Shown here: positions 43,684-55,191 of the stretch, piece by piece | Layout: each line of letters opens with the position of its first letter | Numbering within the stretch: the first letter of the stretch is position 1 | From: JAHEJV01 sp964653555 | GTDB taxonomy: Bacteria > Myxococcota_A > UBA9160 > SMWR01 | Assembly (NCBI GenBank): GCA_964653555.1 | Contig: CAZZFT010000007.1 | Span: 1-64,000 of the forward strand | DNA length: 64,000 nucleotides | Reading direction: 5' to 3' | Position numbers and translations under genes: made by a program | Notes under the pieces: generated by a model | Told to the model about the DNA's origin: nothing | Seen by the model: only the letters and a program-made list of their open reading frames with translations | Databases searched by the model: none

Positions 43684-43685
<2 letters not shown>
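42978..43685 (-). CDS. tesA: Periplasmic GDSL lysophospholipase/thioesterase (TesA-like arylesterase)
   Basis: This 235-residue protein has a signal peptide (about 10-30). SGNH hydrolase blocks are CLGDSLTEGYG with Ser47, NAGISGSTS (Gly block), LGGNDGLRGV (Asn block) and LPDGIHPNARG (Asp-His). TesA-type enzymes hydrolyse acyl thioesters, lysophospholipids and aryl esters in the periplasm. The ATG at 43685-43683 overlaps the gcvP ATG on the other strand (CATG). First gene of the tesA-ybbA-ybbP operon. Confidence 0.87.
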
Positions 43686-46569
<2,884 letters not shown>

Positions 46570-46816
46570 GGGGCGCCACCCCGCGGGCGGAGCCCGAGGG
46601 ATCGGCCGAGTAGCTCAGATCGGGTCGGGGCCCCCAAATGGGTGAAGCAGCGCCTTCACGAGTTCGCCACCTTCCAGTCGGCGGACCTGGAGGGGCCGGC
46701 GGCGTCGACGGAAGAGGGACCGACGAAGTCGCAAGTTCACACGGCCACTCCGGTTTCTCCTCGGTTGAGGACAATCAGGACTCCAACGACTTGCGCACAT
46801 GACTGGATTGGTCCTC
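46570..46816. other. Intergenic region without recognised gene
   Basis: This holds the spacer after gcvP. Short inverted repeats (GTGAAG/CTTCAC at 46642-46659) are visible. Segments resemble tRNA consensus words (AGTAGCTCAG, GTTCG), but no cloverleaf closes. Small open frames run through it without family resemblance. The region near 46720-46810 has lower GC than its surroundings. A structured RNA ending in the following terminator is possible, not shown. Confidence 0.3.
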
Positions 46817-46845
46817 GAGGCCCGCTCCTCCGTGGAGCGGGCCTC
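46817..46845 (+). terminator. Strong intrinsic-terminator-like hairpin
   Basis: GAGGCCCGCTCC pairs perfectly with GGAGCGGGCCTC (12 bp) around a TCCGT loop and is followed by TTCGTT. It lies 248 nt beyond gcvP. It may end gcvP transcription, or that of an unseen small RNA in the preceding region. Confidence 0.65.
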
Positions 46846-46952
46846 TTCGTTCGCCCCCCGTCTCCGATTTCCGTCCGTCCCGATCCAGAGGTCCCTCGGT
46901 GCGGGGGCGGACCGGTTCGGGATACCCTGACCCGACGCCAACCACGGTGGTG

Positions 46953-46962
46953 NNNNNNNNNN
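46953..46962. other. Assembly gap (10 N)
   Basis: Ten unspecified bases, the conventional length for a scaffold join of unknown size. The LuxR-type gene starts inside or just before it, so its N-terminus is not reliable. Confidence 0.95.
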
Positions 46963-48069
46963 ATCGAGCTGATCTACGAAGCGACGCTCGATCCCTCCCG
47001 CTGGCAGGACTTCGTCCAGGGCCTCTCCGAGGCCTACCGGGGAGCGCGGGTCGGACTCGCCCTCCAGCTCCCGGGATCCCCCCTCTCCGGGGTGTTCTTC
47101 GTCTCCGAGGGCTTCCGGGATGAGTACCTCGAGCCCTTCACGGGCCACTCGCTGCGGGGACTGCCGTGGGAGGACGGGCGCCGGCGCGACTTCGTCGGCC
47201 GTTTCGGGATCTCGACCGAGGTCGTTCCGGACGACCGGATGCGCGAGAGCGACTTCTACCGCGAGTGGATGCTGCCCCAGGGACTGGGTCCCCACCCGCC
47301 GCTGCTCCACACGATCGCGCTGGACGCGGGGCGGCCGGTGGCCGGGCTGGCGATCTTCGCAGCGCAGGGAGGTGATCCCTTCACCTCGGAGGACGTCGCC
47401 TTCGGCGACCTGCTCGCCCCCCATCTCGCGCTCGGGTTCCGCCTGCTGGGAGAGCAGCGACGCCACGAGGCGCTGACCGACGCGGTGGACTGCTTTCCCA
47501 CCGGCGTGGTGCTGCTCGACGCCCGCGGCCAGGCCCTGCTCGCGAACCGGGGCGCGCGCCGGATCCTCGACCAGAACGACGGGCTCGGACTCGACGGCCG
47601 CACGCTGCGCGCGTCCACCGCTTCGGACGACGCGACGCTGCACCGGCTGATCGCGGGCATCGTCGAGGCGGCCCTGTCCCATCGTCTGATCGAGAGCGCC
47701 GTCATGACGATCGGCCGGCGCTCCGGACGGCGGCCGTACCCGCTGATGGTCGGTCCGCTCCGGCCGCACGCCGGCGAGCCGATGCTGCGCGATGCGGTGG
47801 CCGTGCTCTACGTCTCCGACCTCGAGAGCGGATCGCTGCGCCGTCGTGAGGCGCTCCGCGAGCTGTACGGACTCACCGTGGCGGAGTCGCACCTGGTCGA
47901 GCTCCTGTGCCAGGGAAGCTCGCTCGACGAGGCCGCGGCTTCGCGCGGCGTCACCATGAACACCGCCCGCAGCCAGCTCAAGCAGGTCTTCGCCAAGACC
48001 CACACCAGCCGCCAGAGCGAGCTGGTGAGACTCGTGCTCTCGGGCGTGGCCCCGATCGCCACGCCCTGA
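46963..48069 (+). CDS. LuxR-type helix-turn-helix transcriptional regulator, start hidden by gap
   Basis: At least 368 residues are visible, beginning IELIYEATLDPSRWQDFV, the usual opening of this group, so few residues are missing. A long N-terminal sensory region contains a PAS-like part (AVDCFPTGVVLLDARGQALLANRGARRIL, about 175-205). The C-terminal LuxR/GerE HTH is LTVAESHLVELLCQGSSLDEAAASRGVTMNTARSQLKQVFAKTHTSRQSELVRLVLSG. Regulators of this architecture are widespread orphan LuxR proteins with unknown ligand. The start codon is in or near the gap. It converges with htpX. Confidence 0.85.
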   Translation: MELIYEATLDPSRWQDFVQGLSEAYRGARVGLALQLPGSPLSGVFFVSEGFRDEYLEPFTGHSLRGLPWEDGRRRDFVGRFGISTEVVPDDRMRESDFYREWMLPQGLGPHPPLLHTIALDAGRPVAGLAIFAAQGGDPFTSEDVAFGDLLAPHLALGFRLLGEQRRHEALTDAVDCFPTGVVLLDARGQALLANRGARRILDQNDGLGLDGRTLRASTASDDATLHRLIAGIVEAALSHRLIESAVMTIGRRSGRRPYPLMVGPLRPHAGEPMLRDAVAVLYVSDLESGSLRRREALRELYGLTVAESHLVELLCQGSSLDEAAASRGVTMNTARSQLKQVFAKTHTSRQSELVRLVLSGVAPIATP

Positions 48070-48093
48070 GCGAAGGCCCTCCTTGCGGGCTAG
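48069..48093 (-). repeat. Intergenic repeat copy D (diverged)
   Basis: On the minus strand it reads CTAGCCCGCAAGGAGGGCC followed by TTCGCTC. It keeps the CTAGCCCG start and CCTTCGCTC end of copies A and B with changes in the middle. It fills the short space between the converging LuxR and htpX genes. Confidence 0.4.
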
Positions 48094-48096
48094 ACG

Positions 48097-48969
48097 CTAG
48101 ACCGCCCGCTCCAGGGCGGCGATGCGCTCGGCGAGGGGCGGGTGGCTCATGAACAGGCGCATCAGGCCGCCGCTCGAGGTGATGCCGAAGGCGCGCATCT
48201 GCTCGGGAAGGGGCTGCGGGTGGGCGTCCTGCTGGAGCCGTCGCAGCGCGGCGATCATCTCGCCGCGACCAGCGAGCCGCGCGCCTCCCGCGTCGGCGCG
48301 GAACTCGCGGCGGCGCGAGAACCAGAACACGATGATGCTCGCCAGGATGCCGAGCAGGATCTGGGTGATGATCACCGTGGCCAGGTAGCCGAACCCGTGC
48401 CCGTTCTCGTTGCGGAACACGGCGCGATCGATGAAGCCGCCGATGATCCGGGACAGGAACAGGACGAAGGTGTTGAGCACCCCCTGGATCAGCGCGAGCG
48501 TGACCATGTCGCCGTTGGCGATGTGACTCACCTCGTGTCCGAGCACCGCCTCGACCTCACCGCGATCCATGCGCTGGAGGAGGCCGCTGCTGACGGCGAC
48601 GAGGGCGCTGTCCCGCCGCGCACCGGTGGCGAAGGCGTTCGGCGAGTCGGAGGGGAAGATCGCCACCTGGGGCATGCCGATTCCGGCCGCCTGAGCGTGA
48701 TGCGCGACGGTGCGAACCAGCCAGGCCTCGGCGTCGTTGCGCGGGGAATCGATCACCTGGGCGCCGGTGGTGCGAATCGCGATCCACTTCGACAGGGCCA
48801 GCGAGATGAAGCTGCCGCCCATGCCGAACACGCCCGCGAACACCAACAGCTGCATGTTCTGGAAGTGGATGCCCTGGGAGGCCAGGAAGCCCTCGAGCAG
48901 ATTCGCGGTGATCGCCAGGACGACGAGGATCGCGAGGTTCGTGGCGAGGAAGAGGACGACGCGCTTCAT
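48097..48969 (-). CDS. htpX: Protease HtpX
   Basis: This 290-residue membrane zinc protease of the M48B family degrades damaged membrane proteins. Two N-terminal hydrophobic segments (about 4-22 and 38-58) and two further ones around 152-172 and 192-216 give the expected topology. The zinc motif is HEVSH (His145, Glu146, His149), and the third ligand lies in RREFRADAGGARLAG. SHPPLAERIAAL is the conserved end. Length and motifs fit HtpX. Confidence 0.93.
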   Translation of the reverse strand: MKRVVLFLATNLAILVVLAITANLLEGFLASQGIHFQNMQLLVFAGVFGMGGSFISLALSKWIAIRTTGAQVIDSPRNDAEAWLVRTVAHHAQAAGIGMPQVAIFPSDSPNAFATGARRDSALVAVSSGLLQRMDRGEVEAVLGHEVSHIANGDMVTLALIQGVLNTFVLFLSRIIGGFIDRAVFRNENGHGFGYLATVIITQILLGILASIIVFWFSRRREFRADAGGARLAGRGEMIAALRRLQQDAHPQPLPEQMRAFGITSSGGLMRLFMSHPPLAERIAALERAV

Positions 48970-49142
48970 GGCCGTGCGGCTCCTAATCAGGGGCGGGACC
49001 CGCTCCGGGTACGGCGCACCCGGGCGCGCCGATCGAAGCGGAGCCTCCGCAAAATGGGGATCCGAGCCAGACTAGGCTAGGGGCACGGAGCCGCGTTGCA
49101 ACAACGCGGCGGCGCGACGCGATCCCCCGAAATGCGGAGACG

Positions 49143-49679
49143 CTACGGAGCGGGGATCGCCGCAGGCGCGGGCTCGCGCGGCGCGTCGAGGGGCTGGAGC
49201 CGGGGCGCGACCGCGGCCGGGCTGGTGGGCTCACGCTGCTGGCGCTCCATACGCGTCATGCGCGCGGCAAGGGCGTCGATTCGTTCGCCGGCCGCCTGCT
49301 CGCGGATCTGCTTCTCCAGACTGGCGACCAGGCGGGTGGCCTCGCGGAGATCGCTCTCGATGGCCGATGTGTCGGCCTTGGCGGGGCCCCTCTTCTCCAG
49401 ACTGGCGACGCGTTCGCGCGCCTTGGCGACGGCGGAGTCGAGGGCGGCGAAACGGCCCTCGATCCCGGCGATCGACTCCCGGAGCGCGTCCACCTGCTCG
49501 CGAAGCTCGGAGACCTCCGCGGGCGAGGCGCCGCCGCCCGGGGCGAGCAGGCTGGCGAGGCCCCAGGCCACGACGGCGAAGGCGAGGAGATAGGGCAGCG
49601 CGAAGCGCCGGAACGCGCGGCGCAGGAAGCGCTCTTCCGCTTCGGAGACGTCGATCCCGTGGTGGTTCTTCTGGGACAT
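49143..49679 (-). CDS. Single-pass membrane coiled-coil protein
   Basis: This 178-residue protein has a short cytoplasmic start (EAEERFLRRAFRRFALPY), one membrane segment (about 30-46) and a long heptad region (about 55-145; ELREQVDALRESIAGIEGRFAALDSAV) with a Pro-rich tail. No known domain. Such proteins often act as scaffolds in the envelope. The spacer up to htpX (48970-49142) and the one after the AKR start show nothing else. Confidence 0.6.
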   Translation of the reverse strand: MSQKNHHGIDVSEAEERFLRRAFRRFALPYLLAFAVVAWGLASLLAPGGGASPAEVSELREQVDALRESIAGIEGRFAALDSAVAKARERVASLEKRGPAKADTSAIESDLREATRLVASLEKQIREQAAGERIDALAARMTRMERQQREPTSPAAVAPRLQPLDAPREPAPAAIPAP

Positions 49680-49823
49680 GGCCCCTCACGCATCGGCAAG
49701 CGGCGCGCAGCTCCTTAGCCCAGAGAGGACCCGGTGGGCGGGTTGTGACCCGGCTCACCGGTCCGGGCACCGACGCGGCGCCAGCGGGCGGGAGCGCGCT
49801 CCTCTCCGGCTAGGATCCCCGGG

Positions 49824-50975
49824 ATGATCGGGCCGGGTTGGGTGATGGGCCGCGCGACTCCCGAGGGGACGAAGCGCTTCGCGGGGCGCTTCCCGGATCG
49901 GCCGGGCCACTTCCGGACGCCCGACCGGCTCGGCCTGTCCTCTCTCGCACTCGGTACGCGCGCCGGCGAGCCGGGCGGCGCCGATGATCTGCTGTACCGG
50001 TCGGCGGTCCCGGTGCTGCTCGAGGGCGGCGTGAACCTGTTCGCGACCGCCCTCTCCGACCGTCTCCAGACGAGCGAGCGCTGTCTGGGAGCCGCCCTCG
50101 GCCGAGCTGTGCGCGAGGGGCGCGCGGCCCGCGACGAAATCGTGGTAATCAGCCGCGGCGGCTACCTGACACCCGACGCCGACGCGCTCGCGATCCATCC
50201 CAATCCGCGCCGGTATCTCGTCGAGACCTACGTCGAGACCGGCCTCGTCGATCCGGCGCGCGTCGCCCACGGCGTGCACTGCCTCGACGGCCGCTTCCTG
50301 CGCGATCAGATCGAGCGCAGTCGCCGCAACCTCGGCCTGGCGACCCTCGACGGCTTCCTGATCGAGGAGCCCGAGCTGCACCTCGGCGAGTGCGGTCCCG
50401 ACGCCTTCCGGGCGCGTCTGTGCAGCGCCTTCGAGGCGCTCGAGGGCGCCGTCGCGGACGGCGCGATCGCCGCCTACGGGTTGTGCACCTGGGAGGGCTT
50501 CCTGCGCCCACACTCCGATCGCGGCCACCTCGCCATCCTCGACGTGTTCGAGTGGGCACTCGAGGTCGGCGGCGGCGACCATCACCTGCGCTATGTCCAG
50601 CTCCCCTACAACCTCGCCATGGCCGAAGCCTTCCGACTCGATTCGCAGATCGGGCCGAACGGCCACAGCGACGCCGTCCTGTCCACCCTGCAAGGCACCG
50701 GTACCGCCGTGCTCGCGAGCGCGCCGATGGCGCACGGTCGCGTCCTCGGACGTCTTCCCCGGTCGGTGGCCCTGGCGTTTCCCGGAGCCACCAGCGACGC
50801 GCTGCGCTGCCTGCAGTTCGTGCGCAGCACGCCCGGGATCGCCAGCGCCGTCGTGGGCATGCGACGCCCCGAGCACGTCGAGGAGAACCTCCGCGTCACC
50901 TCGCTGACCCCGGCCGGGCACGAGACGATCGAGGAGCTGTTCGCCGCGGCGACGAAGCGCGGCGCCGCAAGCTGA
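49824..50975 (+). CDS. Aldo/keto reductase-fold protein with degenerate active site
   Basis: This 383-residue protein has the AKR barrel pattern: LGLSSLALGT, VNLFATALSD (usual N-x-x-DTAxxY), EIVVISRGGYL (usual SK), DQIERSRRNLGLATLDGFLIEEPE (usual LLHxP) and FVRSTPGIASAVVGMRRPEHVEENL. The catalytic Tyr, Lys and His positions appear replaced (DRLQ, Arg, Glu), so ordinary NADPH reduction is doubtful. The C-terminal cofactor-binding strand is kept. A ligand-binding or altered-chemistry role is inferred. It is 28 nt before traB, perhaps in one transcript. Confidence 0.72.
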   Translation: MIGPGWVMGRATPEGTKRFAGRFPDRPGHFRTPDRLGLSSLALGTRAGEPGGADDLLYRSAVPVLLEGGVNLFATALSDRLQTSERCLGAALGRAVREGRAARDEIVVISRGGYLTPDADALAIHPNPRRYLVETYVETGLVDPARVAHGVHCLDGRFLRDQIERSRRNLGLATLDGFLIEEPELHLGECGPDAFRARLCSAFEALEGAVADGAIAAYGLCTWEGFLRPHSDRGHLAILDVFEWALEVGGGDHHLRYVQLPYNLAMAEAFRLDSQIGPNGHSDAVLSTLQGTGTAVLASAPMAHGRVLGRLPRSVALAFPGATSDALRCLQFVRSTPGIASAVVGMRRPEHVEENLRVTSLTPAGHETIEELFAAATKRGAAS

Positions 50976-51003
50976 CGCGGTCCCCGTGCTAGCGTGACGT
51001 CGC

Positions 51004-52185
51004 ATGGAGCCTCGGCATGAGTACCCGAGCGACGTCCACCGGATCGAGCTGGACGGGCGCGAGTTCATCCTCGTCGGCACGGCGCACGTCTCGCGCGAAT
51101 CGGCCGAGCTCGTCCGCGAGGTGATCCAGAAGGAGCGGCCCGACTGCGTCTGCATCGAGCTCGACGCCCAGCGCTTCCAGGCCCTGTCCCAGCGGCGCCG
51201 CTGGGAGAGCCTCGATCTCAAACAGGTGATCCGCCAGAAGCAGCTCGCGCCCCTGATCGCCAACCTGGTGCTCGCCTCGTACCAGAAGAAGCTCGGTGGC
51301 GCCCTGGGCGTCGTGCCGGGAACCGAGCTGCTCGAGGCCGCGCGCGTCGCCGACGAGCTCGGCATCCCGGTGGAGCTGTGCGACCGCGACGTGCGCATCA
51401 CCCTGCGCCGCGCCTGGGCGTCGATGTCGCTGTGGAACAAGGCGAAGCTGCTCGCGGCGCTGCTGACCAGCGTGGTGGACCGACCCGAGCTGGACGAGGC
51501 GGAGCTGCGCAGAATCCGCGACCAGGACGTGCTCTCGGAGCTGATGCGGGAGCTCGGCGACGAGCTCCCCGCGGTCAAGACGACGCTGATCGACGAGCGC
51601 GACGCGTTCCTGTCGCACCGGATCCTGGCGTCCGGTGGCGAGCGGATCGTCGCGGTGGTGGGCGCGGGCCACGTGGAGGGGATCCGCCGCTCCCTGGCCG
51701 AAGGGCGCGCCGTGGACATCGACGCGATCAGCGTCATTCCGCCCGTGCCGCCGATCGTGAAGTGGATCGGCTGGGGCGTGCCGACGCTGATCCTCGCGGC
51801 GCTGGCGGGTATCGGGATCCGCAAGGGCGCCGCGGTGGCGGGGGCGAATCTCGTGTACTGGATCGTCGCCAACGGCGTCCCCACCACGATCGGGGCGTTC
51901 GTGGCTCTCGCCCACCCCGCGGTCGTCGTGTCCGCCTTCGCCGTCGCGCCGGTCACGAGCCTGATCCCGGTGATCGGCGCCGGCTACGTGCTGGCGTTCT
52001 TCCAGGCCTATCTCGTGCCACCGAAGGTGCGCGAGTTCGAGAGCGTCGCCGAGGACATGGGCTCCTTCCGCGCCTGGTGGCGCAGCCGACTGCTGCGCAT
52101 CTTCCTGGTGTTCCTGCTGACGACCCTCGGCAGCCTGCTCGGCACCTGCGCCGGCGGCGCCGAGATCGTCTCGAACCTGTTCTGA
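51004..52185 (+). CDS. TraB/PrgY family protein
   Basis: This 393-residue protein of the TraB/GumN (Tiki-like) fold has FILVGTAHVSRESAELV near the N-terminus, CIELDAQRF, and VAVVGAGHVEGI, which carry the conserved His/Glu residues of this putative metalloprotease family. Four hydrophobic segments follow (about 258-350), giving a membrane anchor. The last ends GTCAGGAEIVSNLF. In plasmids the family (PrgY) lowers pheromone activity; chromosomal bacterial roles are unknown. It is followed by hslO 2 nt later. Confidence 0.83.
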   Translation: MEPRHEYPSDVHRIELDGREFILVGTAHVSRESAELVREVIQKERPDCVCIELDAQRFQALSQRRRWESLDLKQVIRQKQLAPLIANLVLASYQKKLGGALGVVPGTELLEAARVADELGIPVELCDRDVRITLRRAWASMSLWNKAKLLAALLTSVVDRPELDEAELRRIRDQDVLSELMRELGDELPAVKTTLIDERDAFLSHRILASGGERIVAVVGAGHVEGIRRSLAEGRAVDIDAISVIPPVPPIVKWIGWGVPTLILAALAGIGIRKGAAVAGANLVYWIVANGVPTTIGAFVALAHPAVVVSAFAVAPVTSLIPVIGAGYVLAFFQAYLVPPKVREFESVAEDMGSFRAWWRSRLLRIFLVFLLTTLGSLLGTCAGGAEIVSNLF

Positions 52186-52220
52186 CCGTGGCGCAGCGAG
52201 CCGGAGGCGAGCGGAGCGCG
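52185..52220 (-). repeat. GGCTCGCTGCG-type intergenic element
   Basis: On the minus strand it reads CGCTCCGCTCGCCTCCGGCT then CGCTGCGCCACGG, closely like the element at 56.42 kb (CGCTCGCCTGCGGCTCGCTGCGC). It lies at the traB/hslO junction and covers the apparent GTG start of hslO. Confidence 0.4.
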
Positions 52221-53105
52221 AACGGTACCCCCCGACCGCCCGATCGACTCGTGCAAAGCCTCTCGCTCGAGGGGGGCATCGCCGTGCGCGCCATCGTCGG
52301 CACCGGGCTGGTTCGCGAAGCGGCCCGTCGTCACCGCACCTCGCCCACCGCCACCACCGCTCTCGGCCGGACACTGCTCGGCGCGCTGCTGCTCGCCTCC
52401 GGAAGCAAGGGCGGGCAGACGGTGCAGATCCAGTTCCGCGGCGACGGCCCGCTGCGCGGCGTCGTCGCGTCGGCGGACGATGCGGGTCGCGCACGCGGCT
52501 ACGTGGGAAGCCCGCGCGCCCACCCTCCCCGCGTCGATGGCGCGCTCGACGTGCACAGCGCGGTCGGGGCGGGTGTGCTGACGGTGGTGCGCCAGCGACC
52601 CGGTCGGCAGCCCTACACGGGACTGGTTCAGATCGTTCAGGGCACGATCGCCCAGGACCTGACCCACTATCTCGCGGAGAGCGAGCAGAGCCGCAGCGCC
52701 CTGGCGCTCGGCGTGCAGGAGGACGGCGAGGGAGGAGTGGCGGCCGCCGCCGGCTTCCTGGTGCAGGCGCTGCCCGGCGCCGACGAGGCGGAGATCCGGC
52801 GCGCGGAGGAGAACGTGCGCGCCAACTCGCTGCCCTCGGAGCTGGTGGCCGAGGGACTGGACGCCGAGGGACTGGTCCTGCGCCTGCTGGACGGGCTCGG
52901 CGTGCGCGCGCGGCTCGTCAGCGACGTGGGCTTCTACTGCGGATGCGATCGCGATCGGGTCGCGGCGGCGGTGCGCCTGCTGGGATCCGAGGAGATCGAG
53001 CGCGCCGCCGAGCAGGGGGAGACGCTCGAGGTGCGCTGCCAGTTCTGCGCGGAGGCCTACTCGCTCGGCCCCGATGCGCTGCGCGCACTGCGCGCGGATG
53101 CGTGA
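52188..53105 (+). CDS. hslO: 33 kDa chaperonin (Hsp33)
   Basis: This is a redox-regulated holdase chaperone of up to 305 residues. RLVQSLSLEGGIAVRAIV, TSPTATTALGRTLLGALLLAS and NSLPSELVAEGLDAEGLVLRLLDGL follow the Hsp33 layout, and the C-terminal zinc switch is complete: YCGC then CQFC (C-x-C...C-x-x-C). Oxidation of the cysteines activates it. The GTG at 52188 lies inside a dispersed repeat and adds a non-conserved leader; GTG at 52251 (VQSLSLEGG) is an alternative. It overlaps the GT4 gene by 4 nt. Confidence 0.9.
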   Translation: MAQRAGGERSANGTPRPPDRLVQSLSLEGGIAVRAIVGTGLVREAARRHRTSPTATTALGRTLLGALLLASGSKGGQTVQIQFRGDGPLRGVVASADDAGRARGYVGSPRAHPPRVDGALDVHSAVGAGVLTVVRQRPGRQPYTGLVQIVQGTIAQDLTHYLAESEQSRSALALGVQEDGEGGVAAAAGFLVQALPGADEAEIRRAEENVRANSLPSELVAEGLDAEGLVLRLLDGLGVRARLVSDVGFYCGCDRDRVAAAVRLLGSEEIERAAEQGETLEVRCQFCAEAYSLGPDALRALRADA

Positions 53106-54229
53106 GCGACGACCGGCTGCACGTCGTCCACGTCACCGGCGAGAGCGGGTTCTCGGGCGGTGAGGTGCAGGTGTTCCTGCTGATGGAGGGGCTGCGCCGA
53201 CGCGGACTCGGGGGGCTGCTGGTATGTCCACCGGGCGGCCGCGCCGCGCAGGAGGCGCAGGCGCGCGGCTTCGAAGTGGCGACGGTGGCGATGCGGAACG
53301 ACCTCTCGCTGGCCGCGGCGCGCCGCATCGCTTCCCTGCTGCGCGCGCGCGCGCCCTCCCTCGTCCACTGCCACACGGGGCGCGCCAACTGGCTGGGTGG
53401 CTTCGCGGCCCGGGGCGCGGGCGTGCCCGCGCTCACGACGCGTCGCATGGACCGGCGCGTGAAGCGCGGCTGGCGAACGCGTTACCTCTACGGCCGTCTC
53501 CTGCGCCGCGCGGTGGCGATCTCGCCTGCGGTGGCGAGGCACCTGGAGGAGGCCGGCGTTCCGCGCGACCGTATCCGCACGATCCCGAGCGCGGTGGATC
53601 CCGGCGCGCTCACGCCGAGCGCAGGGCGCGACGCGCTGCGCGCGCGGCTCGGGCTGGCGCCCGAGGTTCGCTGCGCGCTCGTCGCCGCGCGACTGGTGGG
53701 TCGCAAGGGCGTCGACGTACTGCTCGCGGCCTGGGCGCGGCGACGGACACCGGGCGACGCGCAGCTGTGGATCGCGGGAGACGGGCGCGAGCGCAGGGCA
53801 CTCGAAGCGGCGGCGGAGCGGCTCGCTCCCGCCGGAGGCGTCCGCTTCCTCGGCGAACGCCGCGACGTTCCGGACCTGCTCGAAGCGTGCGACGTCTTCG
53901 TGCTGCCCTCGCGGCGGGAGGGTTTGGGGGTGGCCGCGCTCGAGGCGATGGCGCGCGCGCGCCCGGTGGTGGCGTCGGCGGTCGGCGGACTCGCCGAGAC
54001 GGTGGTCGACGGAGAGACCGGCCTGCTGGTTCCGCCCGAAGACCCGGCGGCGCTCGCGGCCGCCCTCGATCGGCTGCTCGGCGATCCAACGCTCGCGCGT
54101 CGCTTCGGCGAGTCGGGGGCCCGCCGCGTGAGCGAGCACTTCGGCGCCGACCGGATGGTCGCGGCCTACGTGGATCTCTATCGCGAGATCCTGGCGGAGG
54201 TCGATGCCGGCGGCCGGGGGGACGCTTGA
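53102..54229 (+). CDS. Family 4 glycosyltransferase
   Basis: This 375-residue GT-B enzyme transfers a sugar from a nucleotide donor. HVTGESGFSGGEVQVFLLMEGL near the N-terminus is the acceptor-side glycine loop. The C-terminal donor domain has LVAARLVGRKGVDVLLAA, RFLGERRDVPDLLEACDVFVLPSRREGLGVAALEAMA (E-x7-E motif) and ETVVDGETGLLVPPEDP. The start GTG overlaps the hslO stop. With the next two genes it forms a coupled set likely to build a surface glycan. Donor and acceptor are unknown. Confidence 0.88.
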   Translation: MSDDRLHVVHVTGESGFSGGEVQVFLLMEGLRRRGLGGLLVCPPGGRAAQEAQARGFEVATVAMRNDLSLAAARRIASLLRARAPSLVHCHTGRANWLGGFAARGAGVPALTTRRMDRRVKRGWRTRYLYGRLLRRAVAISPAVARHLEEAGVPRDRIRTIPSAVDPGALTPSAGRDALRARLGLAPEVRCALVAARLVGRKGVDVLLAAWARRRTPGDAQLWIAGDGRERRALEAAAERLAPAGGVRFLGERRDVPDLLEACDVFVLPSRREGLGVAALEAMARARPVVASAVGGLAETVVDGETGLLVPPEDPAALAAALDRLLGDPTLARRFGESGARRVSEHFGADRMVAAYVDLYREILAEVDAGGRGDA

Positions 54230-55191
54230 GCCGCCCGCGCGTGGGCATCGTCGGGGCGCGCCGGGTGCGCCAGGGCCTCGGCCCCTTCGTGGCGCGCGAC
54301 CTCGTGGCGGCGGGCGCCTCGGTTCCGTGCTTCCTCGTCACCTCACCGCGCTCGATCGCGCCAGCGCGCACCGAGATCGAGCGCCACGCGGGCGTGTCCC
54401 CTCGCGGCTACTCCGACGCGGAGCGGATGCTCGACGTGGAGGCCCTCGACGCGCTTGCGATCCTCTCCCCGGCGCAGACCCACGCCGAGTACCTGTGGCG
54501 CGCCGTGCGCCACGGCCTGGCCGTGCTGTGCGAGAAGCCGCTGGTGTGGGGGGCTCCGGGTCTCAACGAGCGGGCGACCGAGATCGTGGACGCCTTCGAA
54601 AGGCGGGGCCTGCTGCTCTACGAGAACTGCCAGTGGCCCTGCACCCTCCCGGCCTTCGAGCGCCTGCACCCCGGATCCCTGGACGCGCCTCCGCGCCGCT
54701 TCTCGATGGAGCTCCAGCCCTCGACGAACGGGCGGCAGGCCCTCGGCGACTCCCTCTCCCACCCGCTCTCCCTGCTCCAGGCGCTGGTGCCCGGCGATGC
54801 CCCGAGCGTCGGGGACATCGCCTACACCCCGCCCTCGCGCAGCCCCGACGGCTCCCTGCGTCTCCAGTTCCGCTACGAGTCCGACCTCCGCGCCTGCGAG
54901 GCGGAGGTCCGGCTGCTCACCAGCTCCGCCCTGCCCCGCCGCGCGGCGCTCGCGATCGACGGACGCTCGGCGCGACGTGTGGTCGCGCCGGAGGGCTACC
55001 GGCTATCCTTCGCGGCCGCGGACCGGAGCGTCCCCCTGGACGACCCCCTGACCACCCTGGTCGCCGATTTCGTCGGACGCCTGCGCGACCCGGACGAAGA
55101 CGATCGGACCACTCGAGCACGCGAAATCGAGCAGCGGATGAGGCTCCTCGCGGAGCTGGTTCGTGGCTACGTCCCCGAGGAGACGCCGTGA
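54226..55191 (+). CDS. Gfo/Idh/MocA-family oxidoreductase-like protein
   Basis: This 321-residue protein starts at a TTG that overlaps the GT4 stop (TTGA). The Rossmann part reads RVGIVGARRVRQGLGPFVARDL, AILSPAQTHAEY and the family EKP motif in CEKPLVWG, where the Lys is catalytic. The C-terminal half is shorter than in typical sugar dehydrogenases. It probably oxidises or epimerises a nucleotide sugar or modified sugar using NAD(P). Overlap with GT4 and radical SAM genes implies one pathway. Confidence 0.78.
   Translation: MSRPRVGIVGARRVRQGLGPFVARDLVAAGASVPCFLVTSPRSIAPARTEIERHAGVSPRGYSDAERMLDVEALDALAILSPAQTHAEYLWRAVRHGLAVLCEKPLVWGAPGLNERATEIVDAFERRGLLLYENCQWPCTLPAFERLHPGSLDAPPRRFSMELQPSTNGRQALGDSLSHPLSLLQALVPGDAPSVGDIAYTPPSRSPDGSLRLQFRYESDLRACEAEVRLLTSSALPRRAALAIDGRSARRVVAPEGYRLSFAAADRSVPLDDPLTTLVADFVGRLRDPDEDDRTTRAREIEQRMRLLAELVRGYVPEETP

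Noticed and set aside
46606..46690. Possible tRNA (AGTAGCTCAG and GTTCG words)
   Set aside because: The 5' segment GGCCGAG has no complementary 3' acceptor stem at the right distance, and no anticodon arm closes.
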